This document shows, one piece after another, positions 43,756-50,815 of a DNA stretch of 64,000 nucleotides. The notes beneath the pieces are model-generated. The model was not told the DNA's origin and ran no database searches. It worked only from the letters and a program-made list of their open reading frames with translations. Positions within the stretch are counted from its first letter, which is position 1; each line of letters opens with the position of its first letter. The position numbers were made by a program, and so were the translations under genes. Source of the DNA: Rodentibacter caecimuris (GTDB taxonomy: Bacteria > Pseudomonadota > Gammaproteobacteria > Enterobacterales > Pasteurellaceae); the NCBI RefSeq assembly GCF_024622045.1, contig NZ_JANKBP010000009.1; one strand, given 5' to 3'.

Positions 43756-44835
43756 TTATCGTCTTACACGGAATTTTTTCTGTGCTTGATCGACTTTCAA
43801 AAGATAGTTCCGGGCTTGTGATGACGGATGCATTGTTGTAAGAATACGATAAATCTGCTCCGGATACATTTGATTGATTTTGTAAATAGCTTCATCTTTA
43901 TCGTTATCAAACACACGTAATACCGCACCCGCACCGCTATTATAAGCGGAAATCATTGCAAATCGTTTGGATGCAGGGTTCGTAATACCATCCAAGTATC
44001 GATTTTGTAGAAGCCATAAGTAGGATACACCGGCATCAATATTATTCGCCGGATCGTACAGATAACGTGCGGAAGGCTGACCGCCTCGCCCTTTCATGGC
44101 AAAAACATCACGTCCTGCTGTGTGTGGTACGACTTGCATTAAGCCGATAGCATTAGCATAGCTAATCGCATAAGGATTGAAACTGGATTCGGTTTGCATA
44201 ATCCCTAAAATCAAACTTTCATCAATACCATAGCGTTGTGCTGCTTTTCGTATTAATGGTAAGTATTTTTGTGCACGAACTTCAACGTGGTTAGCAATCA
44301 TTGGAATCGCAACAAACTGTACCATATTACCGTTTTGTAGGCGGCGGGTTTGTAGTTTGTTTTGAATTAAATAGGTAGCAAAATTGCCGGCAATAAATTG
44401 GTTTGAAATTTGTTGTCCGTTGTTATCGACTACTTGCCCTAAAAGGAAGGGTCTAGAACTAATCGGCACATCTCCTGAGGCAAATAAATCGATCCCTTTT
44501 GCATCAGACCCCATTAATAAAGTGTGTACAATGGCATTATGTAATCGATTGAGGTCTCTTTGTGTCTCAATCACTATGTTGCCTTCATCAAAACTCACAT
44601 GGCTACGAGTATAGAAAGAATCTGTATATTTCACGTAGTCTTTACGGCTGGCGACGAGTAATTCGTTTACCCCCCAAATGCGGTCAATATTGTGAGAGAA
44701 CTGTCCGGTGAGAATATCTAAGCCTTGCGTATCTTTCGCAAACACTTCATCGTAATTAATACCTCGATGACGGTTAGAAGAATCACCACAGGCATACAAA
44801 AATGGCAGTAATGCCAATAACAAATACTTTTTCAT
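43756..44835 (-). CDS. mltC: Membrane-bound lytic murein transglycosylase C
   Basis: MltC cleaves the glycan strands of peptidoglycan to 1,6-anhydro products at the outer membrane. The 359-residue lipoprotein has a lipobox (LLALLPFLYACGDSS, Cys16) and an SLT domain with the catalytic Glu in IMQTESSFNPYAIS (near 216), followed by NAIGLMQVVPHTAG. It is the last gene of mutY-yggX-mltC. Confidence 0.95.
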   Translation of the reverse strand: MKKYLLLALLPFLYACGDSSNRHRGINYDEVFAKDTQGLDILTGQFSHNIDRIWGVNELLVASRKDYVKYTDSFYTRSHVSFDEGNIVIETQRDLNRLHNAIVHTLLMGSDAKGIDLFASGDVPISSRPFLLGQVVDNNGQQISNQFIAGNFATYLIQNKLQTRRLQNGNMVQFVAIPMIANHVEVRAQKYLPLIRKAAQRYGIDESLILGIMQTESSFNPYAISYANAIGLMQVVPHTAGRDVFAMKGRGGQPSARYLYDPANNIDAGVSYLWLLQNRYLDGITNPASKRFAMISAYNSGAGAVLRVFDNDKDEAIYKINQMYPEQIYRILTTMHPSSQARNYLLKVDQAQKKFRVRR

Positions 44836-44849
44836 TATCTTATTGCCGA

Positions 44850-45122
44850 TTAATTTGATGGAGGAGTATAACCTTCAATATGGACTTCTTTACCTTCAAA
44901 CAAAAAATTTATCATCTCTTGTTCGAGTAGTTTACGGTGTTCCGTATTCATCATATTGAGTTTTTTCTCATTGACGAGCATCGTTTGTTTTTTTATCCAT
45001 TCTCCCCAAGCCTGTTTACTGATTGAATCGAAAATTCGTTTACCCAATTCCCCCGGATAAAGCTGGAAATCTAAACCTTCGGCTTCTTTTTTGAGATATT
45101 CACAAAATACTATCCTCGCCAT
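44850..45122 (-). CDS. yggX: Fe(2+)-trafficking / oxidative-damage protection protein
   Basis: A 90-residue protein with ARIVFCEYLKKEAEGLDFQL (conserved Cys7) and LYPGELGKRIFDSIS, EKKLNMMNTEHRKLL. YggX protects Fe-S enzymes from oxidants. It overlaps the 3' end of mutY by 23 bases, so the two are translationally coupled, which suits MutY being an Fe-S enzyme. Confidence 0.95.
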   Translation of the reverse strand: MARIVFCEYLKKEAEGLDFQLYPGELGKRIFDSISKQAWGEWIKKQTMLVNEKKLNMMNTEHRKLLEQEMINFLFEGKEVHIEGYTPPSN

Positions 45123-46233
45123 CATTACTCCTTACAAATTGTGTTAATAAATTTTTTACAGGTTGGGCTAACCCGATATGTTCGGGATTTTTCGGATCAT
45201 ACCAATATTTGACCGTACTTGATAGATTTGGTTTATATTCTTTTGTTTTTTCCATCAATTTATGCCAATCTCGATTTTCCTGTTCGGCTCGAATATTGTT
45301 GACTTCAGCGTAAATCGGGTGAATATCTAAATGAAAATGGCTGAATGTGTGGCGAAAACTCGGCCAAGCTTGATAGTGAGAAATACCTTCGCTTGATAAA
45401 TAAGTCAGCAAATCTTCTTGTGATTCAAATTGCGGAAAACAAAATAATCCCCCCCATATCCCCGAGTTTTCCCGTTGTTCTAGCCATACTTTGCCATTTT
45501 TCGACAAAATCAAAAAATAAGTCTCTTTTTCCGGTAACGTTTTTTTAGGCTTTTTACCGGGAAATTGTGCCCAACTTTCATCTTTATGGGCTAAGCAATT
45601 TTTTTTCAGAGGACAAAGATCACATTTGGGTTTTGTTCGCGTACAAACCATCGCACCAATATCCATCATTGCCTGATTAAAATCTGCCACACGCGCTGTC
45701 GGGGTGACTTGCTCCGTTAAATGCCACAAATGATTTTCTACCTTTTTTTCGCCCGGCCAACCATTCACTGCAAAATAACGTGAGAGTACGCGTTTTACAT
45801 TACCGTCTAATATCGGGTATGGTTGATCCAATACGGAAGATAAAATAGCACCGGCGGTAGAACGCCCAATCCCTGGTAATGCCCAAACTTGTTCAAAGTC
45901 TGTTGGAAAAACTCCATTAAATTCATCCCGAATTTTTTGTGCCGTCTTATGTAAGTTTCGTGCCCGTGCGTAATAGCCTAGCCCTGTCCATAAATGAAGC
46001 ACTTCATCTTGTGAAGCATTTGCAAGTGCGCTCAAATTTGGAAAGGTTTTAATAAATCGTTCGAAATAGGGAATAACTGTTGTAACTTGAGTTTGTTGTA
46101 GCATAACTTCCGAAAGCCAAACGCCATACAGTGTTTTGTTTTGTTGCCAAGGCAAATGTTTACGTCCGAATTTGTCGTACCATCGTAGTACGACTTTAGT
46201 AAAAGGTGAATTAGGGGGAGATTGAGCTATCAT
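45100..46233 (-). CDS. mutY: A/G-specific adenine DNA glycosylase
   Basis: MutY removes adenine mispaired with 8-oxoguanine. The 377-residue protein has the catalytic region (LPWQQNKTLYGVWLSEVMLQ), the HhH motif VWALPGIGRSTAGAIL with the catalytic Asp nearby, and a [4Fe-4S] cluster site C-x6-C-x2-C-x5-C (CTRTKPKCDLCPLKKNC). The C-terminal NUDIX-like domain recognises 8-oxoG. Confidence 0.96.
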   Translation of the reverse strand: MIAQSPPNSPFTKVVLRWYDKFGRKHLPWQQNKTLYGVWLSEVMLQQTQVTTVIPYFERFIKTFPNLSALANASQDEVLHLWTGLGYYARARNLHKTAQKIRDEFNGVFPTDFEQVWALPGIGRSTAGAILSSVLDQPYPILDGNVKRVLSRYFAVNGWPGEKKVENHLWHLTEQVTPTARVADFNQAMMDIGAMVCTRTKPKCDLCPLKKNCLAHKDESWAQFPGKKPKKTLPEKETYFLILSKNGKVWLEQRENSGIWGGLFCFPQFESQEDLLTYLSSEGISHYQAWPSFRHTFSHFHLDIHPIYAEVNNIRAEQENRDWHKLMEKTKEYKPNLSSTVKYWYDPKNPEHIGLAQPVKNLLTQFVRSNDGEDSIL

Positions 46234-46375
46234 AACTTTCCTAAATTACTAGATTAAAAGTGCGGTCAAAAATTAAATGAATTTTTATTATTTCTTTAAA
46301 GAAAACAGAGGCTGATTTTACCATTTAGCCCCTCTTGATCAATCTCATTTTTCCAGTATAATCTGCAGTCTATTT

Positions 46376-46450
46376 GGTGCCGGATAACGGCGATTATTAA
46401 CTCACGCGGTGTAGGAAGAGAGTTCCTATAGCGGCGTGGCTTCATTTTGA
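46376..46450 (+). promoter_or_regulatory. Candidate L31 autoregulatory leader
   Basis: The leader contains a possible stem between GCGGTGTAGGAAG and CCTATAGCGGCG and the block GCGGCGTGGCTTCA before the gene. Gammaproteobacterial rpmE messages have a reported autoregulatory leader. I recognise the layout but could not compare to the consensus. Confidence 0.4.
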
Positions 46451-46458
46451 GGTTTTCT

Positions 46459-46671
46459 ATGAAACAAGGTATTCACCCAGAATATAAAGAAATTACAGCG
46501 ACTTGCTCATGTGGTAACGTGATTAAAACCCGTTCAACTTTGGGCAAAGACATCAATCTTGATGTGTGTGGTAACTGCCACCCATTCTACACCGGTAAAC
46601 AGCGTGTTGTAGATACAGGCGGTCGTGTTGAACGTTTCAACAGCCGTTTCAAAATCCCAAGTTCAAAATAA
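46459..46671 (+). CDS. rpmE: 50S ribosomal protein bL31 (zinc form)
   Basis: The 70-residue protein MKQGIHPEYKEITATCSCGN has the four cysteines of the zinc-binding C+ type (CSC, then CGNCHPF). It is used when zinc is sufficient. The ATG at 46459 follows GAGG. A terminator follows. Confidence 0.96.
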   Translation: MKQGIHPEYKEITATCSCGNVIKTRSTLGKDINLDVCGNCHPFYTGKQRVVDTGGRVERFNSRFKIPSSK

Positions 46672-46684
46672 TTTGGATTTTTCA

Positions 46685-46713
46685 GAACCCCGTCGTTTGG
46701 CGGGGTTTTGTTT
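46685..46713 (+). terminator. Intrinsic terminator of rpmE
   Basis: AACCCCG and CGGGGTT form a stem over about 8 bases, followed by TTGTTTT. Confidence 0.85.
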
Positions 46714-46796
46714 TGTGTAAAAAATGTGTAGGATATGACTAATTTCACTCTAAATAAATTTAAAATATATTTCTATTAAGAAAATCAAGGATACAC

Positions 46797-47681
46797 ATGT
46801 TAAAGATAATATTATTTTATTTGGGTTTATCAAAACGTTTAAGAGTTACTGAAAAACTTCAAAAGCTATATTCTTGGCGTAAACCAATTAAACCTTATGC
46901 ATTTATTCGTGTTCATAATGAGATAAAAACTATTGATGCCGCTTTAAAAAGTGTACTGCCTGTTTTAAAAGGGGGAGTAATTGGATTTAACTCATGTACT
47001 GATGGAACAAAGGAATATATCTTACATTTTTGTAAAAAATATCCACAATTTATTCCCGTAGAATATCCTTATGATGTTATTCCTGCTAGCAATAAAATCT
47101 ATATGGAAGATTCGATAGATATAAAAAATAGACTTGACTCATACTATAACTTTGTATGGGAAAAATTACCAAAAAATGAATGGATAATAAAGATTGATGG
47201 AGATCATATTTGGATACCTGAATTTTTAGAAAACTTATGTAGGATTCCAGTTAGAAAAAAAGATTGTATTATTTTAAGTAGATTAAACCTGCACTGTTAT
47301 GAAGGAAAATGTTACATCCATAAGAAATACCCAATTTTGGAAAATGGAGATTCTTGGATTCTGTATAATAGAAATGTAAACTTTGAGTTTTGGCGAGGTT
47401 GGGTTGACAACAAATTTGAAGCCTATGAAATACTTCACCTACCTAAGAAAGAGAGAAAGAAAATCTTTACTGTATGTACTAACTGGCATTTTCCTATAGT
47501 AAAAAATCATAGGAATAATTTCAACAGAGACGAGTGGGTATTACTTCAAGATTTTGATATAAGAAAATATTTAAAGGAACATAAATTAGAAGGTCGAGTT
47601 CCGGACTACATGATTAATGAAAGCAATATACTTGAGGCATTTTCTAGATTTAATCACTCTGGTGAGAAAATATTACCATAA
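46797..47681 (+). CDS. CgtA-like glycosyltransferase (GT82-type, putative beta-1,4-GalNAc transferase)
   Basis: The 294-residue protein matches, as I recall it, the Campylobacter jejuni CgtA enzyme over most of its length. Segments include PYAFIRVHNEIKTIDAAL, KGGVIGFNSCTDGTKE, YPQFIPVEYPYDV, SYYNFVWEKLPKNEWI and the acidic KIDGDHIWIPEF (near 140), probably the metal/sugar-nucleotide site. CgtA adds GalNAc in the ganglioside-mimicking lipooligosaccharide core. The exact donor and acceptor here are unknown. No signal peptide is seen, so a cytosolic, membrane-peripheral enzyme is expected. The gene is AT-rich compared to the core and lies downstream of rpmE. Confidence 0.72.
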   Translation: MLKIILFYLGLSKRLRVTEKLQKLYSWRKPIKPYAFIRVHNEIKTIDAALKSVLPVLKGGVIGFNSCTDGTKEYILHFCKKYPQFIPVEYPYDVIPASNKIYMEDSIDIKNRLDSYYNFVWEKLPKNEWIIKIDGDHIWIPEFLENLCRIPVRKKDCIILSRLNLHCYEGKCYIHKKYPILENGDSWILYNRNVNFEFWRGWVDNKFEAYEILHLPKKERKKIFTVCTNWHFPIVKNHRNNFNRDEWVLLQDFDIRKYLKEHKLEGRVPDYMINESNILEAFSRFNHSGEKILP

Positions 47682-47693
47682 CGAGATAATATC

Positions 47694-48845
47694 ATGAAGA
47701 TCTTAATATTACATAAATGGCTAGTAACTGGTGGTGTTGAAACTGTACTAATAAATTATAGGAAGATTCTAGAAAAATCAGGTCATAATGTAGATATACT
47801 GATAACTTATAAAACAAACTCAAAAATAAATAGTCACAATATAAGATTTGCTTTTACCGGTAAAGAATTTAATTTTATCTATAGTAAAGAAAATAATTTA
47901 TGCCAAAAAATACTAAGAGGCTTTTATAAAAGTTACCAAAAACTACGTTACTATAATTTAATAAACTCCATATGTCACAAGTATGATTATATTATTGATT
48001 TTAGTAGTTGCTTAGATTCCTATATTAGGAATCCATTCTTTAGGAAAAGTGATATAAAGACAATTAGATGGGTTCATAATCAACTTTCAACTAATCTAAT
48101 TTTAAGCAAGAAAGAGAAAAATAAATATTACAATATTTTTAGAAATCATAATAAAGTAGTTGTTTTATGCAAGGAAATGAGAAACTTAATATTAGAACAA
48201 GTTGATATAGATAAAAATAAATTATTCATTTTGAGTAATCCAATTGATATTCTTGCAATTAAGAAAAAGGGTAATATCAATAAAACTGAAATAAATCAGG
48301 TTATGAATTCCACTCCTTATCTTTTACAAGTATCAAGATTAACTCATAGAAAGGGACACGAACAGCTTATAGATATTTACTACGAATTAAAGAAAAAAGG
48401 TATAAGTCATAAACTATATTTCATCGGGGATGGCAATAACAGAAAAAATCTTGAAAATAAAGTGTTATCACTACGTTTAGAAAATGATATTTTATTCCTA
48501 GGAGAAATGGAGAATCCATATCCCTACTTCAAAAATGCGAAATTATTCTTACATTGCTCTGAATCAGAAGGGTTACCAACCGTAATACTTGAAAGTATGG
48601 TATTTGGCGTTCCTGTTATTGCGATGAATTGCCATACTGGACCGAAAGATATACTTGGAGAAAAAGGAGAATTTGGTAAGCTCATTCCAATGTATGATAA
48701 AACTAAATTTATAGCCGAAACCTTAGAATTACTGACTAACGATGATATATATAAAAAATACAGTAATAAATCCTTAGAACGTATTGAACAATTCTCAATG
48801 GAAAAAATCGCGTTAGGTTTAGATAATTTGTTTTATGAAAAGTGA
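47694..48845 (+). CDS. GT4-type (group 1) glycosyltransferase
   Basis: The 383-residue GT-B protein starts MKILILHKWLVTGGVETVL. The C-terminal domain has LLQVSRLTHRKGHEQL, FIGDGNNRKNLEN and SESEGLPTVILESMVFGVPV, the nucleotide-sugar site of GT4 retaining enzymes. It lies 12 bases after the CgtA-like gene in the same orientation and shares its AT-rich codon use (many AAA, ATA, TTA). Sugar specificity is unknown. Confidence 0.88.
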   Translation: MKILILHKWLVTGGVETVLINYRKILEKSGHNVDILITYKTNSKINSHNIRFAFTGKEFNFIYSKENNLCQKILRGFYKSYQKLRYYNLINSICHKYDYIIDFSSCLDSYIRNPFFRKSDIKTIRWVHNQLSTNLILSKKEKNKYYNIFRNHNKVVVLCKEMRNLILEQVDIDKNKLFILSNPIDILAIKKKGNINKTEINQVMNSTPYLLQVSRLTHRKGHEQLIDIYYELKKKGISHKLYFIGDGNNRKNLENKVLSLRLENDILFLGEMENPYPYFKNAKLFLHCSESEGLPTVILESMVFGVPVIAMNCHTGPKDILGEKGEFGKLIPMYDKTKFIAETLELLTNDDIYKKYSNKSLERIEQFSMEKIALGLDNLFYEK

Positions 48846-48861
48846 AATATGGAGACATCAA

Positions 48862-49620
48862 ATGTCTGGTTTAAATAATAGTCAAGTACCGATATATATT
48901 ATCAATCTAGAAAAATCAACGGATCGAAAAGCCTATATGCAAGCACAGTTCGATAGTTTATTTGATCATAATTCAATGCAAGAAATCTATTTCTTTACAG
49001 GAATTAACGGAAAAGAAAATCCCAATCATCCGTTATTTAAACGTTACAATAATAAAAAACGGTTAAATGTAAAAGGCTATCCGCTAACTTTGAGCCAACT
49101 AGGTTGTTATGCAAGCCATTATTCTATGTGGGAGAAATGCGTAGAGTTGAATCAACCTATTATTATTTTGGAGGATGATGCAAAATTTAAAAATAATTTT
49201 TTAGATGTTCTTGCCTTTATTAATAGTGATAAAAATACCTTTGAATTTTTCTGGTTGCAGCCCGATCGATTAAAAAATAAAAGAAAATTAGTAGCAGACT
49301 TTGGTGATTTTTCAATTCAACAATTTAGCAAAGGCTTTATTGGTGCAACGGGGTATTATTTAACTCCGCAAGCAGCTAAGAAATTCTTAGCTCAAAGCAA
49401 AGAGTGGTATTTAACTGTAGATGTGACGATGGATCGTTTCTTTGAAAATAAAGTACCACCTTATTCAATTGTTCCATTTTGCCTAGAGGCTGATTATGAG
49501 ATTGAATCTACAATTTTTGAAAAACAAAAGAAAATAAAATCATTTAAAACTATTGTATCAAGAGAATTATTTAATATAAAAACAACAGTTAAGAGATTGA
49601 TTTATAATATATTTAACTAA
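48862..49620 (+). CDS. GT25 (Lic2A/LgtB-like) lipooligosaccharide glycosyltransferase
   Basis: The 252-residue protein shows PIYIINLEKSTDRKAYMQAQF near the start, LSQLGCYASHYSMWEKC (near 78-94) and the IIILEDDAKF acidic motif (near 105). This is the GT25 family that adds galactose or related sugars to LOS in Haemophilus and Neisseria. The ATG at 48862 has GGAG at 7 bases and is preferred over the ATG at 48835. Unlike lic2A of H. influenzae, no tetranucleotide repeat is seen, so slippage-driven phase variation is not expected. Confidence 0.85.
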   Translation: MSGLNNSQVPIYIINLEKSTDRKAYMQAQFDSLFDHNSMQEIYFFTGINGKENPNHPLFKRYNNKKRLNVKGYPLTLSQLGCYASHYSMWEKCVELNQPIIILEDDAKFKNNFLDVLAFINSDKNTFEFFWLQPDRLKNKRKLVADFGDFSIQQFSKGFIGATGYYLTPQAAKKFLAQSKEWYLTVDVTMDRFFENKVPPYSIVPFCLEADYEIESTIFEKQKKIKSFKTIVSRELFNIKTTVKRLIYNIFN

Positions 49621-49641
49621 AAACTATTCATAACTTATTTT

Positions 49642-49760
49642 TTGGGAAATATTGTTATCCATATAAGTAGAGCAAGTTTAAATGATAGTAGAATTTATTA
49701 CTATGATAAAATTGAAAAATTTATCATTTGGCAATCCAGATTGTTATTTGATTCTTTTTT
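49642..49760 (+). pseudogene. Possible remnant of a glycosyltransferase N-terminus
   Basis: Ahead of the metJ start, the frame reads GNIVIHISRASLNDSRIYYYDK, resembling the start of GT4 enzymes (IVHIS-x-x-x-x-x-D-x-RI-x-x-K). It continues in frame into metJ, but metJ is complete from its own ATG. The AT-rich composition matches the upstream cluster. It is probably what is left of a fourth sugar gene; this is weak evidence. Confidence 0.3.
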
Positions 49761-49818
49761 CATTAAAATAACCGCATATAATTTATGTTTTAATTTTCTT
49801 ATTGATTGCAAGGTACTT

Positions 49819-50136
49819 ATGGCAGATTGGAATGGAAAATATATCAGTCCTTATGCGGAACACGGAAAAAAAAGTGAGCAGGTTAAAAAAATTACGGTGT
49901 CAATTCCCATTAAGGTATTGGAAATTTTAACTAATGAACGTACTCGCCGCCAATTAAAAAGCCTACGCCACGCCACCAATAGTGAGTTGCTTTGTGAGGC
50001 TTTTCTTCATGCTTTTACCGGTCAACCGTTGCCGACAGATGCTGATTTGATAAAAGATCGTCATGATGAAATTCCGGAAGAAGCAAAAGAAATTATGCGT
50101 CAATTAGGCATCGATCCGGAGAGTTGGGATTATTAA
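49819..50136 (+). CDS. metJ: Methionine repressor MetJ
   Basis: MetJ represses methionine synthesis genes with SAM as corepressor. From MADWNGKYISPYAEHGKKSE it has the standard 105 residues, with the ribbon strand VKKITVSIPIKVLE. The longer frame upstream does not belong to the family. Its stop overlaps that of the convergent cueR-like gene by four bases. Confidence 0.96.
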   Translation: MADWNGKYISPYAEHGKKSEQVKKITVSIPIKVLEILTNERTRRQLKSLRHATNSELLCEAFLHAFTGQPLPTDADLIKDRHDEIPEEAKEIMRQLGIDPESWDY

Positions 50137-50525
50137 TTTTCCTTTTTTAATCCGTCCAAAATTGAACATTCGGGGCAATCATTGCCTTGGCATATGTCGT
50201 ACCAACGTTGTAGTTTGCCTACCATTTCTTCTAATTGTTTAATTTGTTGATTTAATGTAGTGATATGTTTTGCCGTTAATGCTTTCACTTCACCGCTGCT
50301 ACGGGCAGGGTTATCTTGAAGGGCGAGTAATTGCCCGATTTGCTGTAAGGAAAACCCTACATCTCTTGAATGACGAATAAAATGTAATCGTTCAATATCT
50401 TTTTCTTCATAATGACGATAGCCGGAGAAGTTTCTCTGTGCAGGTTTAATTAAACCTAATTTCTCGTAATCCCGAATTTGTTTTGCGGTAAGACCGCTTA
50501 ATTTTGCAGCTTCACTGATATTCAT
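50133..50525 (-). CDS. cueR: Copper-responsive MerR-family regulator CueR-like
   Basis: The 130-residue protein has a MerR HTH (MNISEAAKLSGLTAKQIRDY), a dimer helix, and a C-terminal metal loop CQGNDCPECSIL, with Cys residues placed as in CueR for Cu(I). It is divergent from copZ-copA, whose promoter has the 19-base spacer such regulators need. Confidence 0.9.
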   Translation of the reverse strand: MNISEAAKLSGLTAKQIRDYEKLGLIKPAQRNFSGYRHYEEKDIERLHFIRHSRDVGFSLQQIGQLLALQDNPARSSGEVKALTAKHITTLNQQIKQLEEMVGKLQRWYDICQGNDCPECSILDGLKKEN

Positions 50526-50534
50526 AAAAACACC

Positions 50535-50565
50535 TTGACCTTTACCTTAAGTTAAAGTTTATAGT
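50535..50565 (+). promoter_or_regulatory. MerR-type promoter of copZ-copA
   Basis: TTGACC (-35) and TATAGT (-10) are 19 bases apart, too long for normal sigma-70 use. The spacer and its left edge contain CTTTACCTTAAGTTAAAG, a palindrome with one mismatched pair. This is the classic arrangement in which a MerR-type activator untwists the promoter. Confidence 0.85.
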
Positions 50566-50605
50566 AGCCAGTATTAATTTTTATTCAATAGAAAACAAGG
50601 AGAAA

Positions 50606-50815
50606 ATGATGAAAAATGTTCGTTTAACCGTAACAGGGATGCATTGTGGCGGCTGTGTAAAAAGTGTAACGCGCGTATTAAAAGAATTAGATGGCGTAGC
50701 GCAAGTGAATGTTGCCCTTGAGGGGTATGCAGATATTCAATTTGATGAAAGTAAAGTTTCTGTCACCCGGTTAATTGATGCTATAGAGGAGGCAGGGTTT
50801 GACGCAACAGAGTAA
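50606..50815 (+). CDS. copZ: CopZ-like copper chaperone
   Basis: A 69-residue HMA domain with the metal-binding GMHCGGCVKSV motif (two Cys near 15-18) and a FDATE end. It should carry Cu(I) in the cytosol and hand it to CopA. The copA start lies inside its 3' end. Confidence 0.92.
   Translation: MMKNVRLTVTGMHCGGCVKSVTRVLKELDGVAQVNVALEGYADIQFDESKVSVTRLIDAIEEAGFDATE

Noticed and set aside
46797..49620. Phase-variable sugar genes of the lic type
   Set aside because: No tetranucleotide or other short tandem repeat was found in or before the three glycosyltransferase genes.
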